Shown: positions 6,472-15,444, counted from the first letter of the stretch. The stretch is 64,000 nt of DNA from Treponema sp. (GCA_009784935.1 WQXI01000009.1:1-64000), one strand, 5' to 3'. A program made the numbers and translations. Notes: generated from the letters alone by a model not told the origin.

Positions 6472-7636
6472 TGGGCACTGAGCCCGTCGGAGCGCCCTTT
6501 TTGGGTTTACGGCTGCGGCGCTTTCGTTTTTTTGCGGCAGTTCCGTCAGCGCGGCTTTCGCCGGCTCCGCTGTCCGCAGGCGTTTTATGCCTTCCTGTAA
6601 AAAACACTTTTTTAATTGTTATGCCTTTTGCGTTTAAAAACTTTTTTACAGAATACTCAAGTTCAAAACGCGGCGGATTCATTGGCAGGACAAAGTCCCG
6701 CGCGGTCTTGCAGATTTCTTTAAAGTTATCGATAGAGCCGGGTTTCCATTCGTCTACAGTCTCAAGATAATCATAAAATAATGAGCCGAGCGCCTGCCCC
6801 CGCTGGTTTTCTGTCCCCTTTAGGGCGGCAAGCCGCGCTAGATAATTTTTTTTAAAATTTGCATCTTTACGCATTAAATTAACCGCTTCCGGCTGCATAT
6901 AACTGTAAAGCCCTGTTTTATCCAGCAATTCGACAATAACAGAAGCCATATCAGAATTAATTATTTTAAAAATTTCTTCTGTTAAACGCGAAGGCGATAT
7001 AGACGAAAGCAAATTTGTCTGATTAGCTATTTTTAATTTAAGATTTAACGGAAGCGAAAAACCGGCTGCCGCAGCATACTTTACCGCGCGGATCATTCTT
7101 ACGGGATCATCTGTAAAAATTTCAGAAAGGTTAATAATCGGTTTTATTTGTTTTTTCTTTATATCGTTCATACCGCCGACATAATCTACTATGATTTGCT
7201 GCTGCGGATCATAAAAAAGCGCATTCAATGTAAAATCGCGCCTGAGAACGTCTTCTTCTATAGTGCCGAAAGTATTGCTTGTATGTCCGTCCTTTAAAGA
7301 TCTAAAAGTTGAGACTTCGAATACCCTCTGTCCAAAATAAACATGCACAAGCCTAAACCGCCTGCCTATGATTCTGGAATTACGGAATATTTTTTTTATC
7401 CTTGTAGGGCTTGCCGCGCTTACAATATCAAAATCTTTCGGCTTTTTACCGAGAATTAAATCCCGCACAGCGCCGCCGACTACATACGAATCAAAGCCTT
7501 CGTTTTTTAATTTTTTAATTATATTTACAGCGTCGCCGTCAACATTAGAAAAATCAATTCCATGCTCGTCGCGGGTATAAATTACTGCTTTTTTTTCCGG
7601 CTTGCCGTTAGGCCCTGTTGAATATCTGTATCTCAT
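6461..7636 (-). CDS. pcnB: poly(A) polymerase I family nucleotidyltransferase
   Basis: 391 residues. Adds A tails to RNA 3' ends (the related family adds CCA to tRNA). The head domain has GGAVRD (54-59), the metal-binding DFD (68-70), and GRRFRLVHV (91-99). The last matches the signature I associate with poly(A) polymerases rather than CCA enzymes. RRDFTLNAL is at 132-140. The C-terminal tail (about 348-380) is very basic, suited to RNA binding. The ATG shares its A with the stop of the upstream hydrolase (TAATG), so the two are translationally coupled. The last codons coincide with a palindromic repeat that acts as a terminator on the other strand. Confidence 0.88.
   Translation of the reverse strand: MRYRYSTGPNGKPEKKAVIYTRDEHGIDFSNVDGDAVNIIKKLKNEGFDSYVVGGAVRDLILGKKPKDFDIVSAASPTRIKKIFRNSRIIGRRFRLVHVYFGQRVFEVSTFRSLKDGHTSNTFGTIEEDVLRRDFTLNALFYDPQQQIIVDYVGGMNDIKKKQIKPIINLSEIFTDDPVRMIRAVKYAAAAGFSLPLNLKLKIANQTNLLSSISPSRLTEEIFKIINSDMASVIVELLDKTGLYSYMQPEAVNLMRKDANFKKNYLARLAALKGTENQRGQALGSLFYDYLETVDEWKPGSIDNFKEICKTARDFVLPMNPPRFELEYSVKKFLNAKGITIKKVFFTGRHKTPADSGAGESRADGTAAKKRKRRSRKPKKGAPTGSVPITQ
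6473..6502 (+). terminator. intrinsic terminator of the 4292-6471 operon, inside pcnB
   Basis: GGGCACT (6473-6479) pairs with AGCGCCC (6491-6497) with one A-C mismatch, followed by TTTTT (6498-6502). The same bases encode the last residues of pcnB on the opposite strand. The sequence is also a copy of the dispersed palindrome found at 12659-12687. Confidence 0.6.
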
Positions 7637-8583
7637 TAACAGCGTTTGTTTATCCAGGAAAGAAGGTTGTCCATTACTTCTTCGCGGTTTGTTTCGTTTA
7701 ATATTTCGTGCCTGGCGCCAGGATAAAGCACAAACTCAAGATCTTCGATTCCTAAATTACGGTACATATTAACAAGAGCGGTCGGGCTTTTGCCCATATC
7801 TCCGACAGGATCGGCGCTGCCGGAAAAAACATAAACCGGCAAAGAACGGTTTATCCTTGCCATCGCTTCTGCGCGGTGAATGTTGTATAACAGCTTTGCA
7901 AGGTCTCTGTAAAAACCGGAAGAACACAGAAACCCGCATAACGGATCGGACATATACTTATCTACTTCTTCTTCGTCACGGCAGAGCCAGTCAAAAGCAG
8001 TGCGGTTAGGTTTAAACGGTTTATTATACGGACCGTCAGCCATGGACTTTGCCAAACGAGAACCATTACGCTGTCCCTTAACCGCAGAAAGCAATGTCAT
8101 TAACGGAACGCCTGCCTTAACAATAAAATCACCGGGTCCCTTTGTCCCCGAAAGTATACAGCCGTTTATTTTTATATCATCAGAATAGACCATATAATTT
8201 TGAACTATAAATGAACCCCAAGAATGACCAAGAAGAAACAGCGGTACAGTTTTTCTGTTTTTATGGATTTCTACATTTAAACTGTGAAGGTCTGCAGTTA
8301 CACGGGTAAAGCCGTTCCAGTCAGCGCAGTGTCCTAGAAGCCCGCCCTTGTCAGCGCCGTTTACTTCTAAGTTTGCGGTTCTTCCATGCCCGCGCTGATC
8401 TGCCGCCCAAACTTCGATACCGGCTTCTGTTAATTTTTCTGCCAATCTGCGGTAACGCAAAGCATGTTCTGCCATACCATGCACAATATGAAGCACCGCA
8501 CGGGGCTCTTTTTCCGGCGAAAAGCAGTATAAATACAGCTTTGTCCCATCGTAGCTTTCAAAATAGGTTTCTCTTTGAACCAT
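7636..8583 (-). CDS. alpha/beta hydrolase, monoacylglycerol-lipase-like
   Basis: 315 residues. The fold signatures are HGMAEH (35-40, oxyanion region), a GHSWGS nucleophile elbow (Ser121), Asp258 in GSADPV and His292 in ARHEIL, giving a full Ser-Asp-His triad. It resembles the serine aminopeptidase S33/lysophospholipase (PldB/MGL) group, so a lipid ester is the likely substrate; specificity cannot be read. No signal peptide, so cytoplasmic. Upstream gene of a two-gene operon with pcnB (one-base overlap). Confidence 0.85.
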   Translation of the reverse strand: MVQRETYFESYDGTKLYLYCFSPEKEPRAVLHIVHGMAEHALRYRRLAEKLTEAGIEVWAADQRGHGRTANLEVNGADKGGLLGHCADWNGFTRVTADLHSLNVEIHKNRKTVPLFLLGHSWGSFIVQNYMVYSDDIKINGCILSGTKGPGDFIVKAGVPLMTLLSAVKGQRNGSRLAKSMADGPYNKPFKPNRTAFDWLCRDEEEVDKYMSDPLCGFLCSSGFYRDLAKLLYNIHRAEAMARINRSLPVYVFSGSADPVGDMGKSPTALVNMYRNLGIEDLEFVLYPGARHEILNETNREEVMDNLLSWINKRC

Positions 8584-8588
8584 ACGTA

Positions 8589-8617
8589 ATTATTGCTTAA
8601 ATGACCGAATTATTCAA
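8589..8617 (-). promoter_or_regulatory. promoter of hydrolase-pcnB, leaderless geometry
   Basis: Minus strand TTGAAT (8617-8612), 17-base spacer, AATAAT (8594-8589), five bases to the ATG at 8583. No Shine-Dalgarno site is present. Confidence 0.5.
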
Positions 8618-8651
8618 CAACCGGCTGAGTTTTTATGTCACCAACAGCCGT

Positions 8652-8667
8652 TATAATGTATTATAAT
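8652..8667 (+). promoter_or_regulatory. two tandem -10 elements
   Basis: TATAAT occurs at 8652-8657 and 8662-8667; the second ends seven bases before the ATG at 8675. No convincing -35 is seen, and there is no Shine-Dalgarno site. Confidence 0.45.
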
Positions 8668-8674
8668 TATAGTA

Positions 8675-10399
8675 ATGAGATTATTTCCGTATTTAAACTT
8701 CATTTTGCTTTTTATTCTATTTTCTCTATTTCCTCTTTTTTCGCAGGATGAATTACGCGAACAGGGTCTTGTTACAAGAGAACCGTTTTGGCGGCAGGCG
8801 CTTGGGGGAGCAGTTTTATCGCTGCCTCATGTTCAGGCGCAGTCCGCGGTTGTCGCTCTTGACGGCGGTAATATCCGCGCCTACTCTACTGCAGGAACCC
8901 CCATGTGGAGCTATTCGGCAAGGGGCAGAATAAGCCCTTTTGTTTCCCGTTCACGGGAGGGAACTTCGTATTTATCAAGAAACATCGGTATATTAATAGC
9001 CGTTAACCGCGCAGGGCGTGAACTGTGGCGGAATGAAATGGAAAACCCTCTCTCCGCAAAAGCTGTAATCGGCTGGGACGGAAGAATATTTGCTCCAACA
9101 AATAGAAAAATATACTGCTATACTGCGTCAGGGAATTTACTGTGGACAAGAACGCTGGAAGCTCAGATTTCGATAGCTCCAAAACTCGATCGTTCCGGCG
9201 GGATAATTTTTTCGCTTAATAATAACGAAGTATATCGAATCGACCCTTTTGGAAACGCCCATGTCTGGATGCTTTCCAGAACGCCCGCTGTCCTTGTCTC
9301 GCTGAATTCTACAGGCGGGCAGTCTCAACCGCAAGTTTTAGTTTTATACTCTGACGGAACAATGGAAATACTCGGCTCGGCAGAAGACTGGTTTACCCCT
9401 GCGCAATTTGATGAACATGCTGTCGCACTGCCAAGGCTTTCCGCTCCTCCGCTTGCAGCCGCCGGCAGAGACAATAATGTTGCTATAATTCTAAATGACG
9501 GCAGAACTGCGCTTTTATCTTTAGAAACAAGAACCATAGTCTGGACAGGCGACAGTCATATAAGAGAGATGGTTAACAATAGGAGCAGACAAGGATCTCC
9601 AATGGACACAGAAGCAGAAATGATTTTTGACGAAAGAGGTATTTATATTTTAAGCAGAAACGGAGCCACGGGTTTTTCGCATACCGGCAGAAGGCTCTGG
9701 TTTGTATTTTTGCAGAATACTGCGGCAATTCCCGCTTTTGGAAATGACGGCGTGCTTTATTCCGGCGGCAGGGATTGGATACTTTATGCGTTTAAGATGG
9801 AAGACCGTATTCTGCCCGAAAGAAACGCGGTTTTTGGTCCAGTACCCGAAGGCAATTACGGTTTGGGACGTCCTCAGGCGTTATACGCAATTGACATTCC
9901 GCTTAATACTGACGAAACAAGGGAAAAACTCGAACAGATCGGCGCGGCTATTAGTTCTGGTTTAATCGGCGCAAACGAACCTGCATGGACTTCGTTTTTA
10001 TTGAATATTTCTACAGGACAGCAGCCGCTTCAGTTTAGGCTTGCCGCGATAAACCTTTTAGGAAAAATCGGCTCGCAGGAGACAGTTCCATGGCTTTTAA
10101 ATATTTTCCGCAGGGATAATGAGCCTTTTATCAGAAGCGCGGCAGTAACCGCAATCGGCGATATCGGCGTAGATCCTCAGGGCGCTGCGATTCAAACTTT
10201 TCTGCATTTACTTCTTCAGGGCAATATAAGAGACGATTTTGTTTTAACTTCGATTGCATCAGCGACAGGCGCTTTATGCAGGTTTTCGGGACCTCCGCTT
10301 AGTGAGACAGGAATCAGGATCCTCAACCTTCTTACGGCTGCAAATCAGCCTCCAATGGCAAGAAGACAGGCAAATTTTGAACTTGAATCACTCAGGTAA
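8675..10399 (+). CDS. exported beta-propeller/HEAT protein
   Basis: 574 residues. A signal peptide (1-24, ending LFSQ) precedes a PQQ-like/WD-like propeller over about residues 40-390, with repeated strands such as TPMWSYSARG, GRELWRNEM, GNLLWTRTL and GRRLWFVFL. The C-terminal third carries HEAT repeats (FRLAAINLLGKIGSQETVPW and the next copy). BamB-like propellers and HEAT domains both serve as envelope scaffolds; the role here is unknown. It is followed 30 bases later by the P83/100 gene with its own AGGAG site, so probably one transcript. Confidence 0.8.
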   Translation: MRLFPYLNFILLFILFSLFPLFSQDELREQGLVTREPFWRQALGGAVLSLPHVQAQSAVVALDGGNIRAYSTAGTPMWSYSARGRISPFVSRSREGTSYLSRNIGILIAVNRAGRELWRNEMENPLSAKAVIGWDGRIFAPTNRKIYCYTASGNLLWTRTLEAQISIAPKLDRSGGIIFSLNNNEVYRIDPFGNAHVWMLSRTPAVLVSLNSTGGQSQPQVLVLYSDGTMEILGSAEDWFTPAQFDEHAVALPRLSAPPLAAAGRDNNVAIILNDGRTALLSLETRTIVWTGDSHIREMVNNRSRQGSPMDTEAEMIFDERGIYILSRNGATGFSHTGRRLWFVFLQNTAAIPAFGNDGVLYSGGRDWILYAFKMEDRILPERNAVFGPVPEGNYGLGRPQALYAIDIPLNTDETREKLEQIGAAISSGLIGANEPAWTSFLLNISTGQQPLQFRLAAINLLGKIGSQETVPWLLNIFRRDNEPFIRSAAVTAIGDIGVDPQGAAIQTFLHLLLQGNIRDDFVLTSIASATGALCRFSGPPLSETGIRILNLLTAANQPPMARRQANFELESLR

Positions 10400-10429
10400 T
10401 ATGCATTATAATTAAATATTAGGAGTTTT

Positions 10430-12043
10430 ATGATGAAAATTTCGAGAGTATTAATTGCCGCTGTTCTTTTAACTGTAATTACCGTTTTAGGGTTTGCGCA
10501 GGTAAACAGGGACGAATTGCAGGACCTTCCGCCGGTTGTATTTATTAACTACGAAGGCCCTCATGCCAGAGTAAATACAAGAGAAGAAATACGCCAAATC
10601 GGCGTTGCTTTGGGAAGGCAGATTTCCGAAAGAGAAAGAGGCATGGCATCTACCATGGAGGCAATGACTCTTGAGCAAAGAAGAACACACTCCTACAGAT
10701 TCGAAATTGGAGCTATAAACAGATATTTTGTTATTCATTGCGTATCAGGCCCGGAAAACGGAAAACTTGACGCTGATATTTTTGGACTCGGCGTAGATGC
10801 AGGCGTAGATCATATCAGAAACCTGCGTGTAATTATCCAAGGGTATCTGCAGTCTGCTTATGATTACAGCGAAAGAGACGCGGCACTGTTAGCTGAATAT
10901 ATTACTATCTACAATGCCGTTTACCGCGGTAACTGGGATTATTTTACAAACCGCTATAAATCTATGGTAATGGGGCATTTGACAAGGGAAAGAGCGGGGC
11001 TTTCGATTCGTTATGATGAATGGCCGGGCAGAACCTTGATTGTTATTCCGTTAGGTCATGGCGGATTAAGTTCTATTGATACATCCGCAATCACTGACAA
11101 CAGAGTAATAGAAGAAATGCGCAGAGAAGACGATCAAGGCGTTCCTCAGCGTCAGGGAATGGTTGACCTTATAGAACGCCAAGCCGAACAGACAGAACAT
11201 CGGGCGGAGACTACACGTAACGAAGCCGTACGTGAAGACCAGCGGATTGCCGAAGAAAGAAGACAGAACGAAGAAGAAAGACAGCAAATCAATGAAGAAA
11301 GACAGCGCATAGAAGAGCAAAGACAAGCCGGCACAATAACAGATGAAGAAGCAAATCAGGCTCAGCGTGATCTTGATCAGAGAGAAGCGGTTGTTCAGCA
11401 GAGAGAAGATGCACTTACAAGACAGGAAGAAGAAAACCGGCAGCGCCATGAAGAAGCGCAGACGCTTCAGAACATTTCTGAACAACAATCAGCTTTAGCT
11501 CAGGATCAGCGTGATCAAATCGCTCAAGATCAGCAGAGAACTATTGCAATGGAAACATCAGGCGGCGTGCTTGGCGTAACAATAGAAAGAACAAATCCTG
11601 TACCAATGGGAAGAGTTGTTCGTCTCGATCCGGCAAACGGAAGAATACTCAGAAGATCACCTCTTGATTCTGTTCATACAAGAACAGTAAACTCCTCAGT
11701 TGGCGGAAGAATACTTGCGATAGCAGGCGAAGCTAGAGGACAGGGCGCTGTGCGTCTAATCGAAATTAACCCGACCAGCCTAGAAATGGCAAAACAGGGA
11801 GATGATGATATCAGAACAGGAAGCCTCTTGTGGGTTAACGGAAACGATCTCTATGCAATAATAGCTGATGGAAACAATAATTTCCTTGGTCGTTTTAATT
11901 CGAACTTAGAACTTCAGGCAAAATCTGAAGTAAGGATTCATCCGGAAGCAAGCGTATTAATACATCAGGGCAGCTTACTAACACAGCGCCATGACGGCAC
12001 TGCACTCATACTAAATCCTGCTAACTTAACCGAAGCTAGATAA
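10430..12043 (+). CDS. P83/100 family antigen
   Basis: 537 residues. A signal peptide (about 1-24, ending GFAQ) is followed by an N-terminal globular domain (about 30-220), a long charged coiled coil rich in E, R and Q (about 245-385), and a C-terminal beta domain. This layout, with the PPVVFINYEGP start, matches the spirochaetal P83/100 family (Borrelia p83/100; a T. pallidum homologue exists). Members are envelope-associated and immunogenic, with unknown function. AGGAG precedes two adjacent ATG codons (10430, 10433). A strong terminator lies at 12065-12097. The stop directly abuts the opposing nifU stop. Confidence 0.85.
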   Translation: MMKISRVLIAAVLLTVITVLGFAQVNRDELQDLPPVVFINYEGPHARVNTREEIRQIGVALGRQISERERGMASTMEAMTLEQRRTHSYRFEIGAINRYFVIHCVSGPENGKLDADIFGLGVDAGVDHIRNLRVIIQGYLQSAYDYSERDAALLAEYITIYNAVYRGNWDYFTNRYKSMVMGHLTRERAGLSIRYDEWPGRTLIVIPLGHGGLSSIDTSAITDNRVIEEMRREDDQGVPQRQGMVDLIERQAEQTEHRAETTRNEAVREDQRIAEERRQNEEERQQINEERQRIEEQRQAGTITDEEANQAQRDLDQREAVVQQREDALTRQEEENRQRHEEAQTLQNISEQQSALAQDQRDQIAQDQQRTIAMETSGGVLGVTIERTNPVPMGRVVRLDPANGRILRRSPLDSVHTRTVNSSVGGRILAIAGEARGQGAVRLIEINPTSLEMAKQGDDDIRTGSLLWVNGNDLYAIIADGNNNFLGRFNSNLELQAKSEVRIHPEASVLIHQGSLLTQRHDGTALILNPANLTEAR

Positions 12044-12637
12044 TTAATTTCCGTAAATATGTTCAAAGCCGTGGAGTAATTCCACGGCTTTTTCTTTGCA
12101 GCTTCCGCATACAGTACCGATTTTTGTCGCCTGCTGAAGCTGCTCCCAATTGCGCGCGCCGTTTGTAAACGCGTTTTCTATATCTTTGTCTGTAATGCCA
12201 AGGCAATGACAGATTACTGTGGTTGCGTCAACAAATATTCCGGGACGTCCTGTTTTTTCGAGATAATCATTAATTGCGTTTCGCAAAGCCTTGTCGCCCA
12301 AAACAGAACAATGCACCTTAAAGCTCGGCAATCCGCCAAGTTTGGCAACGAGATCTTCCGGCTTTATTTTATACGCTTCTTCTATGTTCATTCCTTTTAT
12401 GGTATCAGAAAGCATACTGGTAGAAGCTATTGCGCTTGCGCAGCCGTAAGTTTTCCAGCGGACATCGGTAATAATATCGTTTTCGATCTTAAGAAGCATT
12501 AACATTTGATCTCCGCATTTAATGTTTCCTGTCTGCCCTTTTGCGTCATAGTCAAAATTTGATTCGTCTTCTAATAGCACATTCCGCGGATTTGTAAAAT
12601 GGTCTTTTACTGTATCTGAATAAAGCCAATCTGACAT
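12044..12637 (-). CDS. nifU: NifU-like Fe-S scaffold with BFD-type domain
   Basis: 197 residues. Residues 1-125 are the IscU scaffold with cysteines 41, 66 and 110 and Asp43, which assemble an Fe-S cluster. Residues 140-182 are a bacterioferritin-associated-ferredoxin-like [2Fe-2S] domain with cysteines 143, 145, 177 and 180. The C-terminal NFU domain of classical NifU is absent. It receives sulfur from NifS, encoded just upstream. AAGGAG lies about eight bases before the ATG. The final codons form, on the other strand, the terminator of the P83/100 operon. Confidence 0.92.
   Translation of the reverse strand: MSDWLYSDTVKDHFTNPRNVLLEDESNFDYDAKGQTGNIKCGDQMLMLLKIENDIITDVRWKTYGCASAIASTSMLSDTIKGMNIEEAYKIKPEDLVAKLGGLPSFKVHCSVLGDKALRNAINDYLEKTGRPGIFVDATTVICHCLGITDKDIENAFTNGARNWEQLQQATKIGTVCGSCKEKAVELLHGFEHIYGN
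12065..12097 (+). terminator. strong intrinsic terminator of the P83/100 operon, inside nifU
   Basis: AAAGCCGTGGA (12065-12075) and TCCACGGCTTT (12081-12091) form a perfect 11-base-pair stem with loop GTAAT, followed by TTCTTT. On the minus strand the same bases encode AVELLHGF of NifU and have no T-run, so termination should be one-way. Confidence 0.88.
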
Positions 12638-12658
12638 ATAAAAAACTCCTTACTAGCT

Positions 12659-12687
12659 ATGGACACTGAGCCTGTCGAAGTGTCCAT
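12659..12687. repeat. dispersed palindrome between nifS and nifU
   Basis: ATGGACACT (12659-12667) and AGTGTCCAT (12679-12687) are a perfect 9-base inverted repeat around GAGCCTGTCGA. Related copies are at 6471-6497 and 34156-34174. In the nifS-nifU transcript it forms a hairpin without a T-run, perhaps stabilising or separating the two messages. Confidence 0.75.
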
Positions 12688-12712
12688 GTTACTGCAAAAA
12701 CATTCATGATTT

Positions 12713-13873
12713 TTAGAATGTGGACATCGCCCTTAGACGCGCAATAATCGGCGGCAGTACATCTATTATATAATCAATATCGGTTTCTGTAATACCCCAT
12801 CCCAGACTAAAACGGATAGAACCATGCGCCATTTCTGGCCCCAGCCCTGCCGCCATTAATACGTGAGAAGGCTCAAGGTTTCCGGAAGCGCATGCAGAAC
12901 CTGTAGACGCTTCTATTCCCTCCATATCCATAGAAAGAAGAATCGCTTCGCCCTCTGCGCCCGGGAACGAAACATTCAGCGTATTCGGGAGCACATCTGC
13001 AGTGTGGCCGTTTATTTTAATGTTTGGAATTTTTTCTGATAATTTATTTTTTAATTTATCCCTAAGCGGAGTTATTTCTTTGCCGTACTTTTGTACTTCT
13101 TCCGCGGCGAGGCGCGCAGCTTCGCCAAAACCAAAAATACCGGTATTGTTATAAGTCCCCGCTCTCAGCCCTTCTTCCTGATGTCCGCCATGCACCATAG
13201 GAAACACCGGCGCGCCTTTTTTTACGTATAGAGCTCCGACGCCTTTTGGACCGTAAATTTTATGCGCAGAAACAGTAAGATAATCAACTCCCAGATCTTC
13301 TGCGTTAAGAGGTATTTTTCCTGCGGCTTGCACTGCGTCTGTATGAATAAAAGCTCCGGCATTTTTTACAAGCGCAGCTATTTTTTTTATATCCTGAACC
13401 GTGCCGATTTCGTTATTAGCAGCCATTACAGAAACAAAAAGCGTTTTATCGTTTAATGCTTTTTCTAATTCATCTATTTTGAGCTTTCCGTATTCGTCTA
13501 CAGGCAGTACATTTACTTTATAACCGGAAGCTTTTAAATTTAACGCCGAGTTAAGAACACAGGGATGTTCGATTGCTGTTGTCAAAATAACATCTCTGTT
13601 TTGAAAATCATTAGAATCGATTATTTTATGCATAGAATTAAAAACCATATTATTTGCTTCTGATCCGCCTGATGTAAAAATAATAGATTCGGTTTTTGCG
13701 TGAATTAAAGCGGCTATTTCGCTTCTTGCTTTTTCTATTTTGGAACGCGCGAGTCTTCCTGACGAATGCATAGAAGAAGCATTGCCGAAAATTTCTAAAT
13801 CGTTAATAATAGCTTTTTTTACTTCGTCTCTAACCGGAGTCGTTGCATTGTAATCTATATAAACCTTTCTCAT
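12713..13873 (-). CDS. nifS: cysteine desulfurase
   Basis: 386 residues, a NifS/IscS-type PLP enzyme that takes sulfur from cysteine for Fe-S clusters. The PLP lysine is Lys205 in SAHKIYGPKG; His103 stacks on the cofactor; the active-site cysteine is Cys328 in TGSACASG. The short active loop with SACASG suits the NifS/IscS class. It lies between the zinc protease (2 bases upstream) and nifU (75 bases downstream, with a palindrome between), in the rsmE-protease-nifS-nifU transcript. Confidence 0.94.
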   Translation of the reverse strand: MRKVYIDYNATTPVRDEVKKAIINDLEIFGNASSMHSSGRLARSKIEKARSEIAALIHAKTESIIFTSGGSEANNMVFNSMHKIIDSNDFQNRDVILTTAIEHPCVLNSALNLKASGYKVNVLPVDEYGKLKIDELEKALNDKTLFVSVMAANNEIGTVQDIKKIAALVKNAGAFIHTDAVQAAGKIPLNAEDLGVDYLTVSAHKIYGPKGVGALYVKKGAPVFPMVHGGHQEEGLRAGTYNNTGIFGFGEAARLAAEEVQKYGKEITPLRDKLKNKLSEKIPNIKINGHTADVLPNTLNVSFPGAEGEAILLSMDMEGIEASTGSACASGNLEPSHVLMAAGLGPEMAHGSIRFSLGWGITETDIDYIIDVLPPIIARLRAMSTF

Positions 13874-13874
13874 T

Positions 13875-14684
13875 TTACGACCAATCCTTTAAACCAAGCT
13901 CCTTGTTTACTTCTTCCAGACGTTTATTCAGGTTTGATATTGTTTTCTCCAGTCTGGCTTTTTCTTTTTCCAGTATCGCAACACTGTCTTCTTCTGTTTT
14001 TTCTTTGCCGCGAACCTGTATCTTTACTGTATCAGGACTTTTGCCTTTAATCAAAGCCGCTTCCGCCGCCTCGCGTTTATCGCTGTCCCGCAAACCTGCA
14101 AGAAAACGCATATTATCCGCTCCGACTTCCGGCGCAAGATCATACTCAAACATTTTTATCGCCATGTTTGCGGCGGCTCTTGGAATACGAAGCATTCTGT
14201 CAACATAGTCTTCGAAACGCACGCCGATATCCGTGCAAAGATTGTGAGCTTTAATTAAAACCTTGCCCATTTCTTTTACAAGCTCTCCGTTGTTTTTTAA
14301 ATATTTACTGCGGATTACTTCTGTTAATTTAATAAGTTCAGGCGATACTGCAAAAACATCGCTGTATATTTTTTTATTTTCTGCTTTTTCCAAAAGCGCA
14401 TGAAAAATTGCCCAAAACTCTGTATTATGAGCTTTTGCAGAAAGAGTGCCTCCGCGCGAGCAGGCATGCAGATGATGAGCGTATTCATGTATCGCAGTAT
14501 AAAGAAGTAAATTCTGCCCTGTATCATCGCTTGCAAAATTACGGTTATGGATAATTATTTCTCTGGTTGCAGGTTTGTAAAGACCATTAACTTTTTTGCT
14601 TTTTTTACCGGAGTATATAAGCGTAAACTCAAGCGGAGCGTCTTCTATCGCGAGCAGTTTTTGCTTTACTTTATCTTGATTCAT
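13875..14684 (-). CDS. predicted zinc metalloprotease-like protein (HEYAH)
   Basis: 269 residues from the ATG at 14684, which has GGAG at the very end of rsmE; an upstream start at 14711 would overlap rsmE. HEYAHHLH at about 66-73 is a gluzincin/SprT-like HExxH zinc motif in a conserved N-terminal half. The middle is helical and the C-terminus (about 225-265) is a coiled coil. No signal peptide, so cytoplasmic. The family is not recognised beyond the motif. Position between rsmE and nifS may reflect only operon packing. Confidence 0.75.
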   Translation of the reverse strand: MNQDKVKQKLLAIEDAPLEFTLIYSGKKSKKVNGLYKPATREIIIHNRNFASDDTGQNLLLYTAIHEYAHHLHACSRGGTLSAKAHNTEFWAIFHALLEKAENKKIYSDVFAVSPELIKLTEVIRSKYLKNNGELVKEMGKVLIKAHNLCTDIGVRFEDYVDRMLRIPRAAANMAIKMFEYDLAPEVGADNMRFLAGLRDSDKREAAEAALIKGKSPDTVKIQVRGKEKTEEDSVAILEKEKARLEKTISNLNKRLEEVNKELGLKDWS

Positions 14685-14685
14685 A

Positions 14686-15438
14686 TTACTCCTCAAATTT
14701 ATCCATTGCAATTACTGCCGCCGCGGCGCAGGCGGTTTCTGTTCTCAGCGCGCGCGCGCCCATGGACAGACGTAAAAATCCCGCTTTTTCAAATAAATCG
14801 CGCTCCCTGTCTGACCAGCCCCTCTCAGGACCAACAGATATTACAAGGGGTTTATTAGATGATGAAAGATTAAAAATAGAGCCTTCCGGCCGCACATTAT
14901 CCATTGCAATCAAAATGGGCGCGCGCGCAAACGATGATTGTTTTGGATCGCCGCAATGCCATGGAGACCGCTCCAGCCATTCATCGAGAGAGCTGTAAAC
15001 AGTAAAAGCCGGTATCAATGTATCGCGAGCCTGCACTGCCCCTTCGATTAACGCTGCATTCGCTCCGCCGTTTAAAAGCATTTTTGTATCGCGGTAACTT
15101 TTTTCGCCGAGATCTGTTCCGACAAGATCGACAGCTGACGCTCCGATAGAAGAAATATCCCTAAAAATACGGCGTAATTGAATCGGGCGTACAAAAGCAA
15201 CAGCCATTCTTAACCAGCTGCGGGATACAGGCATTTCGGTTCCGTTAAAAATAAAAGAGAGCGAACCGTCAAGGTTTATCTTTTCTATTCTTCCTGTTCC
15301 GCGTTTTCCGCCCAAAATACCCGCTTCAAAATCATCCCCGGGCTTTTTATGCAGCACTTTTAAAAGATGAATTGTCCGCTCATCGCGTCTGGGAAGGCTT
15401 CGGCCTAATTCATGCTCTTCCAATAAAATAATATTCAC
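14686..15438 (-). CDS. rsmE: 16S rRNA m3U1498 methyltransferase
   Basis: 250 residues, usual length. SPOUT-family enzyme that methylates U1498 of 16S rRNA using S-adenosylmethionine. The SAM-binding knot shows GPERGW (203-208) and MGARALRTETA (226-236), both typical of RsmE. The start is GTG at 15438, six bases after an extended -10 (TGATATAAT), with no Shine-Dalgarno site, so probably leaderless. Only 22 bases separate it from the divergent lipoprotein start at 15461. First gene of rsmE-protease-nifS-nifU. Confidence 0.93.
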   Translation of the reverse strand: MNIILLEEHELGRSLPRRDERTIHLLKVLHKKPGDDFEAGILGGKRGTGRIEKINLDGSLSFIFNGTEMPVSRSWLRMAVAFVRPIQLRRIFRDISSIGASAVDLVGTDLGEKSYRDTKMLLNGGANAALIEGAVQARDTLIPAFTVYSSLDEWLERSPWHCGDPKQSSFARAPILIAMDNVRPEGSIFNLSSSNKPLVISVGPERGWSDRERDLFEKAGFLRLSMGARALRTETACAAAAVIAMDKFEE

Positions 15439-15444
15439 TGTATC

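Noticed and set aside
11066-11488. 140-codon minus-strand ORF opposite the P83/100 gene
   Set aside because: It mirrors the coiled-coil repeats of the real gene; low-complexity composition produces long antisense frames.
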